Shown: positions 1-7,183, numbered from the stretch's first letter. The stretch is DNA of 10,458 nt from Akkermansiaceae bacterium (GCA_024233005.1 JACKQE010000029.1:1-10458); one strand, 5' to 3'. Translations and numbers: made by a program. Notes: generated from the sequence alone by a model not told the origin.

Positions 1-460
1 GGTAGTCGTGTTCGTGAAGGTATCGCACCAGCGTGCTGTAGGCGATGGGCAGATTCTTCTCGTTCTTGAGCCAGCCCACCAGTTTCGTGGCCGTCCAGTG
101 GCTTTGGCCAGCTAACGCGGGGGCCTCGATCAAAGGCAGGATCCCCTCGGCAACCAACTCTTTGGAAACGGATCGGGGCCTCCCCGTTGTGGGCCGATCG
201 GTCAACGCGTCGATGCCTGCCTCATGGAAGCGTGAAATCCAGAGCTGGAGGCACCGTTCGGTGACTCGTGAATGCTTGCGGGTCAGTTCGAAGTCAGCCC
301 CGCAGAGCATGAGATGGATCGCGCGCAACCGTCTAGAAGCCTTCTCATCGGGAGAGCAATCACTGGCGACTTCCAGCTCCGCCAGTGAGCAGTTTTCCGG
401 TTCAAGAAGTTGTTGTTGCCTTCCGATTCCGAAGCCCAAGCCACTGTAAAAACAGTACAA
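1..460 (-). CDS. IS630-family transposase, N-terminal part (runs off left edge)
   Basis: The reading frame is open on the minus strand from a stop at 470-472 to the window edge. It gives an N-terminal helix-turn-helix region (SRVTERCLQLWISRFHEAG, then DALTDRPTTGRPR, about 280-170). A second winged-helix segment follows (HWTATKLVGWLKNEKNLP, then YSTLVRYLHEHDY, about 98-2). This order, with the RPxxGRPR linker and the final LVRYLHEHxY, is the DNA-binding half of IS630/Tc1-mariner-like transposases. The catalytic DDE part lies outside the window. The start is unclear. The only in-frame ATG (308-310) falls inside the first helix-turn-helix, so a TTG at 458-460 or 437-439 would be needed, and neither has a good ribosome-binding site. 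The copy may be decayed at its 5' end. The terminal repeats and TA target duplication cannot be checked because the other end is missing. Family call is firm; start and integrity are not. Confidence 0.75.
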   Translation of the reverse strand, partial: MYCFYSGLGFGIGRQQQLLEPENCSLAELEVASDCSPDEKASRRLRAIHLMLCGADFELTRKHSRVTERCLQLWISRFHEAGIDALTDRPTTGRPRSVSKELVAEGILPLIEAPALAGQSHWTATKLVGWLKNEKNLPIAYSTLVRYLHEHDY

Positions 461-703
461 GTGGAAAAATCACTTTTCGCGAAAATACGTTTGAGAATCG
501 GTCTAATGCAGTGCCATTCGGGACAGTCCATCTGCGTACGCCATGCGTTTAGTCCGCCAGCACGGATCCAGATTTCGAAAATTAGGGTAGCATTTCAATA
601 AGTTAATCTAATAGGACGCAGGGTGGTGAGGGCTATTTTTTTGGTTTTTTGGCTAGGCGAAACCGATTCCCACTGTCAAAGTGGCCGAATAATAATGGTT
701 CAT
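461..703. other. gene-free region between transposase and Lon-like gene, with small inverted repeats
   Basis: I see no convincing gene here. Just left of and within it lie ACTGT-AAAA-ACAGT (443-456) and CCACT/AGTGG arms (441-445 and 460-464). A perfect 12-base palindrome TTTTCGCGAAAA lies at 474-485. The right part (about 570-615) is clearly richer in A and T than its surroundings and could hold the promoter of the rightward Lon-like gene, but I cannot pick a -35/-10 pair with confidence. The end of the insertion sequence probably lies somewhere here. Confidence 0.5.
474..485. repeat. 12-base perfect palindrome TTTTCGCGAAAA
   Basis: The palindrome is read directly from the sequence. It sits just upstream of the open frame of the leftward transposase and about 220 bases upstream of the rightward Lon-like gene. 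Its position would suit an operator or the end region of the insertion sequence, but no known binding consensus is recognised. Confidence 0.4.
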
Positions 704-2560
704 ATGAGAGAGAAAACTCGATTGCTTTGGATCCTGCTGGGCTTGGCTGTTCCGGGGATGTCCTCAGGCCAAACCGTGGTGAATCAGATCGGTCCCTGGA
801 AGCTCGGCATGACCCGGGCCGAGGTGGAGAAGTTCGACGACTTTGGCCCCTATATTTTTGATGCGGCGCGCGACATGATCACCACGAAGAATGCGGTTTT
901 CAATGAGCGAAAGATCCCTGTCTCCTTTGAGATGAAAAACGAAGCGCTCTTTTGCATCCAAATGGGCGTTTATGAAGGGGACTCATTGAGCACGGCGCGG
1001 ACGGAGATGGTGACGGCCATCGACGCCATGCGATCTGGACTGGGGTTACCGGTTCTCACCCAGGCGGACGTCAACACTCTCTTCGCGGGTATTGAGCGGA
1101 AAGTGAACAGTGGCTTCAACATCCTGGCCGCATACCAGGTGCCTGGCATCCTGGGGGTAGGCTCGATGATCTTCAAGCAGTCCACGGGCACTTTTTATGT
1201 GACTCTTTGGTCGCAGATCAACTCTGAGACGGCCTTCCCTGAAAAATCTTTGATCCTGCCCTTGCGGGTGCCTCCCTTCACTTCCGTCGCGCGGGCCACG
1301 ATTGACAATGCAATGCCCGCGGCGACGACGGGAGCTCCTGCGCCCACGCCCAGCGACGGGCTGTCTGGCTTGGTGACGGTGCCGAGCGCTTCCAGTGGCA
1401 AACTCAAGGCCAGCATGGCAAAGGTCAACGCATTGCTGGTGAGGCCACTGTCCGCCGGCGGCAACGCTGCGCAGGCCATGAAACTCACCGCCACGGCGGT
1501 GCCTGCCTCGGGGAATCTCACGGTCGGATTCAACCAGCCGGTGGGTCCAGACATGAGACGCGCCTTGGGTGAAGTGGTGCGGGGCATCCAGGTGAAATAC
1601 CAAGAACTCCCAGCCTCCGGTGTGCAGCTCGGCTTTGCAGATAAATGGGGCGGAAAGGACGGTCCCTCGGCCTCGGTGGCGTGTGGCTTGCTCATGGAGT
1701 CGCTCATCCAAGGCTTCCCCATCGCGGAGACCCTGGCGGTGACCGGTGACATGAACGCGGATCTTACCGTGCAGCCGGTGGGCGGCGTGCCCGACAAAAT
1801 CCGCGGCGCCATGGCTGCGGGTTGCACCCTCATTGGTGTGCCGGCGGAGAATGCGGAAGATTTGAACGACTTGGTGGTGGAGGAAGGCATTGGCCGCTTC
1901 CTTCAGGCTCAGGTGTTTACTCTCAAAACGCTGGACGATGCCCTTGTGCTGGCAAACGAGAGCAGTCGCACCGAGGCGGTGAAACTGGCGCTGGCGGATT
2001 TCCAGCAGCTTCAGTCCGACATTAAGCAGGGAGGGGGCGCCTATTTCGTCAAGCCGGAAACCCAGCAGCGCATTCTCAAAATCGGTCAGGCCATGCCGAA
2101 CCACTACTCGGCCAAAATGCTCCTCTACTCGGCCCAGCGTCGGCTCCCCACCCGCTATTCTCTGGTGGGCTCACTCATCCGTATTGATGAGGCGATGGCC
2201 CCCTTCAGCACCGCCGTGAATGAAATGAAAGCCAGCGGTTCCCCGCAGAAATACCTTTTCTCTCGAAACAATCTCATGTCTCAGGCGGGTAGTAAACTCT
2301 CGGCCCTGCGCGGCAAGTCCGATGAGCGGATGACGAAGTTCATCAGCGCCCAGGTTTCGCTGGTGACAGCCTTTCAGCGAGCCGTGGGAGCCAGTGACCG
2401 CGCTTCTTTCGAAGTGCGCCTGCAGGAGCTTTTCGAAGCAGAGAAGCGTACCCAGCGCGAGGCCAATCTTTTCAAAGAAGACAAAGCCATTCAGGACGAA
2501 ATCATGCGCCGCGGTGGTGGTGGTGGTGGTGGCAATGACCAAGAAGACGAGGACCCCTGA
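704..2560 (+). CDS. secreted Lon-like (S16) serine-lysine protease without ATPase domain
   Basis: The predicted protein has 618 residues. Starting at ATG 704 gives a good Sec signal peptide: a basic start (MREKTR), a hydrophobic core (LLWILLGLAV), and probable cleavage after SSG at residue 22. In-frame starts at GTG 623 and ATG 695 only add residues ahead of it. After an unrecognised N-terminal domain (about 25-200; it opens with WKLGMTRAEVEKF, like small envelope lipoprotein modules) and a Pro/Ala-rich linker (about 203-235) comes a Lon proteolytic domain (about 260-415). The motif KDGPSAS carries the presumed nucleophile Ser322, and PVGGVPDK carries Lys365. The 43-residue spacing equals Ser679/Lys722 of E. 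coli Lon. No Walker motifs or PDZ domain are visible, so it is not a classical ATP-driven Lon; Bacillus YlbL is a loose analogue. The C-terminal third is largely helical in composition and ends in seven glycines and an acidic tail. It probably acts in the periplasm or outside the cell. It stands alone, so the substrate is unknown. Confidence 0.82.
   Translation: MREKTRLLWILLGLAVPGMSSGQTVVNQIGPWKLGMTRAEVEKFDDFGPYIFDAARDMITTKNAVFNERKIPVSFEMKNEALFCIQMGVYEGDSLSTARTEMVTAIDAMRSGLGLPVLTQADVNTLFAGIERKVNSGFNILAAYQVPGILGVGSMIFKQSTGTFYVTLWSQINSETAFPEKSLILPLRVPPFTSVARATIDNAMPAATTGAPAPTPSDGLSGLVTVPSASSGKLKASMAKVNALLVRPLSAGGNAAQAMKLTATAVPASGNLTVGFNQPVGPDMRRALGEVVRGIQVKYQELPASGVQLGFADKWGGKDGPSASVACGLLMESLIQGFPIAETLAVTGDMNADLTVQPVGGVPDKIRGAMAAGCTLIGVPAENAEDLNDLVVEEGIGRFLQAQVFTLKTLDDALVLANESSRTEAVKLALADFQQLQSDIKQGGGAYFVKPETQQRILKIGQAMPNHYSAKMLLYSAQRRLPTRYSLVGSLIRIDEAMAPFSTAVNEMKASGSPQKYLFSRNNLMSQAGSKLSALRGKSDERMTKFISAQVSLVTAFQRAVGASDRASFEVRLQELFEAEKRTQREANLFKEDKAIQDEIMRRGGGGGGGNDQEDEDP
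2513..2533 (+). repeat. (GGT)6-GGC tract coding for seven glycines
   Basis: Six perfect GGT units plus one GGC lie in frame near the 3' end of the Lon-like gene, between RR and an acidic tail (NDQEDEDP). Such a tandem triplet tract can change length by slippage without breaking the frame. Confidence 0.9.
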
Positions 2561-2628
2561 CCAGCCCGCATCGCTGGTGTCAACTCCAAGCCAAAGGCCG
2601 AAAGGCCCCAGTGCCAGTGGAGTGAATT

Positions 2629-2659
2629 GCCCCCTCTCACCCGACTCTCAGGAGGGGGC
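2629..2659. terminator. possible bidirectional terminator between convergent genes
   Basis: The arms GCCCCCTC (2629-2636) and GAGGGGGC (2652-2659) form a perfect 8-base GC-rich stem with a 15-base loop. It sits about 70 bases after the Lon-like stop codon and 13 bases beyond the stop of the YHYH remnant on the other strand. On the plus strand only a broken T run follows (TTATTTT, from 2672), and on the minus strand none, so it is not a textbook intrinsic terminator. The position between convergent genes supports the role. Confidence 0.4.
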
Positions 2660-2671
2660 GATCGGGACGCC

Positions 2672-3108
2672 TTATTTTGGTCGGATAGGAATCCTCTCGC
2701 CGCTTGGCGTCAGATTGCGAACCTCAATCGGGATGCCCCGGATGAAGCGTGGCACGACGGGCCATTCGGTGGTGAGGAAGTAAGCATAGGTGCCCTTGGG
2801 AAATTCCGAAGTCATCCAGAAACAGCCATTGTGGAATGCGGATTGCCGTTGTTCGGAAAATGCCCCACGAGATGCCCGGAAATACCGTTGGATTCCATCA
2901 TCCGGAGTTCGCCATTCGGCTCGGTCTTCTCCCGGTTCGGTTTCGCGGGATTCTGATCATCCGGCACCAGCGTCAGTGGCCGGGCCTGGTTGACCGTGTG
3001 CTTGTGCATCCGCAGTGGCCCTTGAGCGATGACGGCGGTGACCGTCGCGGTAAAAAGCAGGGTAAGATTGAGTCCAATGGTAGGCGTGCCGGAGAAGTAA
3101 CCCCGCAT
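2672..3108 (-). pseudogene. YHYH-domain protein remnant, core deleted and frame shifted
   Basis: The 5' part starts at ATG 3108 with a signal-peptide-like stretch (LTLLFTATVTAVIAQG). It then reaches SNGISGH and VGHFPNNGNPH, resembling the SNGIPDHxxGxFPNxGNPN opening of YHYH proteins. That frame stops at 2812. The 3' part, in another minus frame, reads NGCFWMTSEFPKGTYAYFL, then TEWPVVPRFIRGIP, ending at TAA 2672-2674. This resembles the family's C-terminal segment, where an NG motif, a (Y/F)PxGTY motif and a P-R-x-(F/Y)-R-G-x-P motif occur in that order. The two parts meet at about 2831-2841. The whole middle of the domain, including the YHYH motifs that name the family, is missing. A deletion of very roughly 150 or more codons that also shifted the frame explains this. 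The family call is from memory of motifs, without a search. YHYH proteins are secreted and of unclear function. The gene lies directly downstream of the sialidase operon on the same strand. Confidence 0.6.
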
Positions 3109-3283
3109 CTGCGGATTGGGTTTGCGGGCGAGAGACGTGCGAACTGTTGGCCGCCATGGATGCCGCAAGAGGTTGTTTATCAACTTACTAAGATAACAGG
3201 GTGATGCCTTTGGGCCCGGAATGGCCGGCCAACAGCCTGTCTCCCCGGTGGAAAAACAGCGCGGAGGAAGGGGAAGGGGACGT
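3109..3283. other. spacer between operon end and YHYH remnant
   Basis: I see no gene in these 175 bases. They hold a 10-base palindrome TGGCCGGCCA (3222-3231) and a small hairpin GTTG-TTTAT-CAAC (3172-3184). Neither is followed by a T tract in the direction of the operon, so I do not call a terminator. A promoter for the former YHYH gene could have been here, but no clear -35/-10 pair is visible. Confidence 0.4.
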
Positions 3284-4462
3284 TCAGGGGGCAACCCGCA
3301 ATTGGTCAATCGGGATGACGGCGAGTTCCGCGCTGTTGTTGTTCCAGAGTTCCCGGCCCGTGCCTACGCGGCCCAAGCCGCCACCGCTGTTCGAGTAGCC
3401 AACGTAGAGCTTTCCTTCATGCTCGATCGCATACGGGTAGGAGAGAGCCGCTTTCGGATGGGACTCCCCGGGGCCTCCGGGAAACTCGGCGTGGCGGATG
3501 ACGAACACTTTGCTGAACAAGGTCTCTCCCGGTCTGCTCACGGCGATGGTCAACGGCGAGCGCCGCTTGCCACTGTCCGCCGTGGTGGTGCCGACGAGGT
3601 AGCGCTGGCCGGTGCTCAGGGTGCCGGCGATGGGCTTGCTGGTGGTCATCGGCAGGTTGCCCGGTCGCATCTCGCTCCAAGTGCGGCCGTAGTCCTCGCT
3701 GGTGGCGGTGAGCGCCTCGGCTTTGTCACCGTAACGCGAGAAGCTCGTGACCCGCTTGCCTTTCACGATGACGGTGGATTCGCCCCACATCTTCTTGAGG
3801 TCCTTGGCCTGCGGGATGGGCACCACCTCCCACCGGGTGAAATCTTCGCCATGGCTGATGGCGACGACGGCCGGATCGCCTTCGCCGACCTTGAGCCCGG
3901 CCATGATCCAATTGCCGTCGTCCATTTTCTGAGGTTCCTGCATGGGCCAGTAGCCGCCTTCGATCACAGTGCCTTTCGGCCGCCACTGCCGGCTGGTCTC
4001 ATCAAGGACATAAGCCCGGGTGTGAACGCCGGTCATCGTGCCGGTGTAGGCTCCGTGAAAAGCCCAGAGCGTCCCTTGGTGGGAGAGGAAGGCCCCGTGA
4101 CTCACGCCGACCGGACCGTCGCCCGCATCCATCGTGCGCACCGCGCTCCAGGTCATGCCCTCGTCTTCACTCATACAAAAACGCGCCTCTTCCGTGTCGG
4201 TGTTCTCGCCGCCCTGGTTGTGGCCGAAGGAGGCGTAGAGCCGCCCCTTGTGAAAGCAAAGCGCCACGCCGTGCAGGAAACGGTAGCCATCCTTCCCGAA
4301 CTCGTAGGGTTTGATGACGGAGAAGCGCGTGGCCTTGAGCACCGGAAGATCAACCGTGTTGAGCAAAGGCACGCGTTCATCCCAGAGTGGCGCGGGCTCG
4401 TCGGCGTGGAGCGCGGTCACCCTGGCGAGGATCAGGACGATGATGGTGAGCAGGTGTTTCAT
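3284..4462 (-). CDS. exported sialidase-like (BNR/Asp-box) beta-propeller protein
   Basis: The protein has 392 residues and starts with a Sec signal peptide (MKHLLTIIVLILARVTALHA, cleavage after residue 20). Two clear Asp-box motifs, SEDEGMTW (98-105) and SEDYGRTW (255-262), mark sialidase/neuraminidase-fold propeller blades. Conserved-looking stretches such as GESHPKAALSYPYAI (332-346) and LYVGYSNSG (352-360) match the last blades of exo-alpha-sialidase-like proteins of Verrucomicrobia and Planctomycetes. I cannot place the full arginine triad of true sialidases, so the reaction is not certain; it may be a glycoside hydrolase on another acidic sugar, or a binding protein. It is the last gene of the operon. 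Its ATG follows the aldolase stop by 5 bases and lacks a clear ribosome-binding site, suggesting translational coupling. It probably works outside the cytoplasm. Confidence 0.85.
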   Translation of the reverse strand: MKHLLTIIVLILARVTALHADEPAPLWDERVPLLNTVDLPVLKATRFSVIKPYEFGKDGYRFLHGVALCFHKGRLYASFGHNQGGENTDTEEARFCMSEDEGMTWSAVRTMDAGDGPVGVSHGAFLSHQGTLWAFHGAYTGTMTGVHTRAYVLDETSRQWRPKGTVIEGGYWPMQEPQKMDDGNWIMAGLKVGEGDPAVVAISHGEDFTRWEVVPIPQAKDLKKMWGESTVIVKGKRVTSFSRYGDKAEALTATSEDYGRTWSEMRPGNLPMTTSKPIAGTLSTGQRYLVGTTTADSGKRRSPLTIAVSRPGETLFSKVFVIRHAEFPGGPGESHPKAALSYPYAIEHEGKLYVGYSNSGGGLGRVGTGRELWNNNSAELAVIPIDQLRVAP

Positions 4463-4467
4463 GAAGA

Positions 4468-5184
4468 TCAGTCGCCGCTGTTGGCGGTCAGCGTTTGCAG
4501 GTAGCTCTGGCGGAGGATGGCGAGGTCGGAATCCACGGCGATGTGCGTGAATCCGAGGTCGCGGTGCTTTGGCAGGTCGGCCGGATCCCGGACGAGAATG
4601 CCGACGGGTTTGCCCGCGTTCCGGGCGGCTTCAAGAACCAGGGAGAGGCATTGCTCATAGTCTCCCGGCGCGGTGTCACCGCGGTGCAGGAGATCGTGCC
4701 GCAGGTCGGCGGGACCGATGAAGAGGACATCCACCCCGTCCACTCGGGCGATCCCGCTGGCGTTTTTCACTCCTTCGACGGTTTCGATCTGGGCCATGAC
4801 CCGGGGAGGTCGGACTGTCTCGACGGGGCGCAAGCCATAGTCGTTGGCCCGGACCGTGCGGGAGAAGCCACGGGAACCATGCGGGGCGTAGCGGGTCGCC
4901 CGCACGATGCCCTCCGCCTCGGCGGCGGAGTTGACATGCGGCACCATGATGCCGTGAGCGCCCCAGTCGAGCACGCGGGCGATGAGCTCGGGATGCGGGG
5001 CGCCGACGCGGACAATGGCGGAGGTGGCCGTGCCCCGGATCGCCTGAATCTGGGGCAGGATGGTGGCCTCGGTGCCGCAACCGTGTTCAAGGTCAAGCAG
5101 CACCCAGTCAAAGCCACATTGGGCAGCGAGTTCCGCGATGACAGGTGAACCGATGGAGAGCCAGGTGCCGAGGGCGAGTTTCAT
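4468..5184 (-). CDS. HpcH/HpaI family class II pyruvate aldolase
   Basis: This 238-residue cytoplasmic enzyme is close to the usual family length (about 250-260). Family members reversibly cleave 4-hydroxy-2-keto acids, including 2-keto-3-deoxy sugar acids, into pyruvate and an aldehyde using a divalent metal. The residues known from E. coli HpaI can all be placed. LLDLEHG gives Asp31 and His34 (HpaI Asp42, His45), and VRVG gives Arg59 (Arg70). AQIET gives metal ligand Glu134 (Glu149), and GPADL gives metal ligand Asp160 (Asp175). Offsets are 11 in the first half and 15 in the second. The ATG overlaps the stop of the preceding kinase gene (ATGA), with AAGG a few bases upstream. Its place between transporter, kinase and sialidase-like genes points to cleavage of an imported acidic sugar. 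Relatives such as citrate lyase beta subunits share the fold but are less likely given GPADLR and the length. The exact substrate cannot be read from the sequence. Confidence 0.92.
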   Translation of the reverse strand: MKLALGTWLSIGSPVIAELAAQCGFDWVLLDLEHGCGTEATILPQIQAIRGTATSAIVRVGAPHPELIARVLDWGAHGIMVPHVNSAAEAEGIVRATRYAPHGSRGFSRTVRANDYGLRPVETVRPPRVMAQIETVEGVKNASGIARVDGVDVLFIGPADLRHDLLHRGDTAPGDYEQCLSLVLEAARNAGKPVGILVRDPADLPKHRDLGFTHIAVDSDLAILRQSYLQTLTANSGD

Positions 5185-6248
5185 AATCCTTGTTCGATGT
5201 CGAGGTCTTCGCGCAGTCCCCGCAAGGCCGCACGGAGTCGTTGGTGGGTGAATGCTTTCAGTTCGGCGCCGGTGCTTCCCGTGCCAATGAGAAAAAACCG
5301 GGCATCGCGGTCGAAATATCCCGCGCCGACGCGGATCACCGCTTTCACAATCATGTTGCGCAGCAGATGCAGCCAGAATCGGCGACGATGCTCGGGAGGG
5401 AGGGGGCTCACGCTTTGATACCCCGCGCGGGCGTGTCCGAGAAAGGCGGCATCATGAAAGCAACCGAGCAGCGAGAGGTCGTCCATGGGATCCCCACTGA
5501 TGGTGTCATCGAAGTCGATGAACGCGGTGATCCGTTCTGGCGTGCCGAGGATGTTCCACAACGCGAGGTCCTTGTGCACGAGGCAGCCGCGTCCGAGATG
5601 CAGCAACGACTCGTGTGCGACGATCGCGGCCAGGATCTCCGCGGACTCTCTCGCTGTGAGAAAGCCCCCTTCGGTGAGGAAGGCGAGATGCCGCTCGAGT
5701 TGGAGATGAAAGTAGGCGGGATACGTCTGGTGGAAGCCTCGCAGGTCCTCGTCGGGCACCCCGAATCCCGGGAGCCCGATCGTCTGCCACTGGGCCACCG
5801 CCGCGCCGATTTCAAAAGCGACGCGAGGGGTGTCAAGGCCGCCCAGCTTGTGCCAGTGATTGAGGTCCGGCGCGTCGATCCTTTCCAGGGCCTGCCAGGC
5901 AAACGGCACTCGGGTGCGCGTGGCATCGCAGCCATGCACAAGCGGGGTCGGCACGCCGCAGGCGCGGACGCGATCGAGCAGCAAGGATTCCACGGCGAGG
6001 TGGTCGTCTTTCTCCGGGCCGTTCTCCACGCGGATGAACATCGGTGTCCCGTCGACCTCCGCCTTCCAGGTGAGGTGATTGCCCTGCCCTGCCCCCGGGC
6101 TCAAGACGAAGCGCGAGACCGAGAAGTGATCCACCAATTCCTCGCGGAGCAGGGGTTCGAGATCCTTGTCCGTTGCACCACGCTCCTGGGTGCCGTGAAA
6201 CGCGGCCGGACGATCGCATTTCCAATAGTGAATGCCGGCCCGGCTCAT
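5181..6248 (-). CDS. aminoglycoside-phosphotransferase-fold kinase
   Basis: The protein has 355 residues when started at the ATG that overlaps the upstream stop (ATGA, 6248-6245). A strong AAGGAGG lies 11 bases ahead. An ATG 24 bases further upstream is in frame but lies inside the transporter gene. The kinase fold shows in the catalytic loop HKDLALWN (His225, Asp227, Asn232) and the metal-binding DFDD (Asp245), the usual APH/choline-kinase pair. The N-lobe has MFIRVENG and ESLLLDRVRACGVPTP, which fit the nucleotide-binding sheet and helix C. Members phosphorylate hydroxyl groups of small molecules (choline, homoserine, sugars, antibiotics) with ATP. Here the operon context argues for a metabolite kinase rather than drug resistance. 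The first about 20 residues (with HYWKCDRPAAFHG) look like an extra motif not usual for the family. The substrate is not identifiable. Confidence 0.85.
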   Translation of the reverse strand: MSRAGIHYWKCDRPAAFHGTQERGATDKDLEPLLREELVDHFSVSRFVLSPGAGQGNHLTWKAEVDGTPMFIRVENGPEKDDHLAVESLLLDRVRACGVPTPLVHGCDATRTRVPFAWQALERIDAPDLNHWHKLGGLDTPRVAFEIGAAVAQWQTIGLPGFGVPDEDLRGFHQTYPAYFHLQLERHLAFLTEGGFLTARESAEILAAIVAHESLLHLGRGCLVHKDLALWNILGTPERITAFIDFDDTISGDPMDDLSLLGCFHDAAFLGHARAGYQSVSPLPPEHRRRFWLHLLRNMIVKAVIRVGAGYFDRDARFFLIGTGSTGAELKAFTHQRLRAALRGLREDLDIEQGL

Positions 6249-7177
6249 GACGCGGGCGGCCTCCTTTTCCACCAGGAAGCGACGATGGCCCCGACGATGT
6301 TTTGCATGACCCCGCTGAAGACGGACGCGGCGGCGGCCAGTGGCAGGGTGGGGAAATGCTGTTTGGCGAGGGCTGCGGCCATGCCGCCGTTTTGCATGCC
6401 GACTTCAATGCTCACGGTGCGGGCGACCGACTCAGGATACCGCAACACCTTCGTGATCGTGTAGCCGACGCCAAAGCCAATGACGTGCAGGAGAAAGGCC
6501 GAGAGCGCCAGCTTGCCAAAATTTGACGCGATGGCCTCCGCGCTGGCGGCCACGATGCCCCCGGTGACAAGGGTGAAAGCCAGCACGGCCACCGTGGGCC
6601 CGCACGCGCCGATCTGGTCCGCCGTGCGCGGCAATCGCCACCGGATGAGCACTCCGAGCACCACCGGAGCCACCGTGAGTTTCAGCGCGGAGAGGCACAT
6701 CTCCCACTTGTCCACGGGCACATACTTGCCTGCCAGCGCCGCGGTCCACATCGGCGTGAAGAAAAAGGCCAGGATCGTGGAGCAGAGCGTGAGAACCACG
6801 GACAGTGCCACATTGGCGCGGGCGAGGTAGCTGATCATGTTGGATGCCATGCCTCCGGGACAACTCGCCACCAGGATGATGCCAACGGCCAGGCCGGGCT
6901 CGACCCGCAGCAATTTGGCCACCAACCAGCCGCACAACGGCATCAGGGTGTATTGGGCGCCAAACCCCAGGGCCACACAGCCGGGCATGCGCCCGATGGC
7001 CTTGAAGTCATCCGGGCTCAGCGTGAGTCCCATGCCGAGCATTGAGGCCGCGAGCGACCAGAAGATCCACGGCTTGTCGAACCAGAGCATGGTCTGCGGC
7101 CAAAAGAATGCGATCACAGCCAGACTGACCAGCCAGATCGGATAGAGGTTGTTGAACCAGTGGAGGAAGCGGGTCAT
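6245..7177 (-). CDS. bile acid:sodium symporter (BASS/SBF) family transporter
   Basis: This 310-residue membrane protein has alternating hydrophobic stretches consistent with the 9-10 helices of the BASS/SBF family. It carries the two signature regions: CPGGMASN (106-113), then NVALSVVLT, and EVGMQNGGMAAAL (258-270). Compared with the sodium sites remembered from the Neisseria ASBT structure, Ser112, Asn113, Thr130, Glu258 and Gln262 line up with a constant offset of two residues, so sodium coupling is likely retained. Members import organic anions such as bile acids, pyruvate, 2-keto acids and pantoate. In this operon an acidic sugar or its keto-acid product is the natural guess. The gene begins 6 bases after the stop of the large propeller protein and overlaps the kinase start by 4 bases. 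No clear ribosome-binding site precedes it. Confidence 0.92.
   Translation of the reverse strand: MTRFLHWFNNLYPIWLVSLAVIAFFWPQTMLWFDKPWIFWSLAASMLGMGLTLSPDDFKAIGRMPGCVALGFGAQYTLMPLCGWLVAKLLRVEPGLAVGIILVASCPGGMASNMISYLARANVALSVVLTLCSTILAFFFTPMWTAALAGKYVPVDKWEMCLSALKLTVAPVVLGVLIRWRLPRTADQIGACGPTVAVLAFTLVTGGIVAASAEAIASNFGKLALSAFLLHVIGFGVGYTITKVLRYPESVARTVSIEVGMQNGGMAAALAKQHFPTLPLAAAASVFSGVMQNIVGAIVASWWKRRPPAS
6260..6266 (-). promoter_or_regulatory. ribosome-binding site AAGGAGG deciding the kinase start
   Basis: On the minus strand AAGGAGG lies 11 bases before ATG 6248. It supports that start, with its ATGA overlap with the transporter stop, over the longer in-frame ATG at 6272. The spacing is somewhat long but usable. 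Confidence 0.5.
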
Positions 7178-7183
7178 GAAAGT

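Noticed and set aside
283..531. 82-codon minus-strand frame starting with ATG at 531
   Set aside because: It overlaps the transposase in another frame and shows no family features; the transposase frame carries the conserved residues.
1046..2104. 352-codon open frame on the minus strand
   Set aside because: It is a shadow of the Lon-like gene, whose catalytic dyad and signal peptide are on the plus strand.
2596..2607. GGCC-GAAA-GGCC mini-hairpin
   Set aside because: The stem is only four base pairs with no T tract; such hairpins are frequent by chance in GC-rich DNA.
2627..2956. Plus-strand open frames (also 2790-2993 and 2836-3204) downstream of the Lon-like gene
   Set aside because: They lie antisense to the YHYH remnant, whose two segments explain the region better.
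3221..4504. 427-codon open frame on the plus strand
   Set aside because: It lies antisense to the sialidase-like gene, which has a signal peptide and Asp-boxes; the plus frame is low-complexity Gly/Ala/Arg/His-rich and reflects GC-rich codon use.
5190..6464. 424-codon open frame on the plus strand
   Set aside because: It is antisense to the kinase and transporter genes, whose conserved motifs are clear; no family resemblance in the plus frame.
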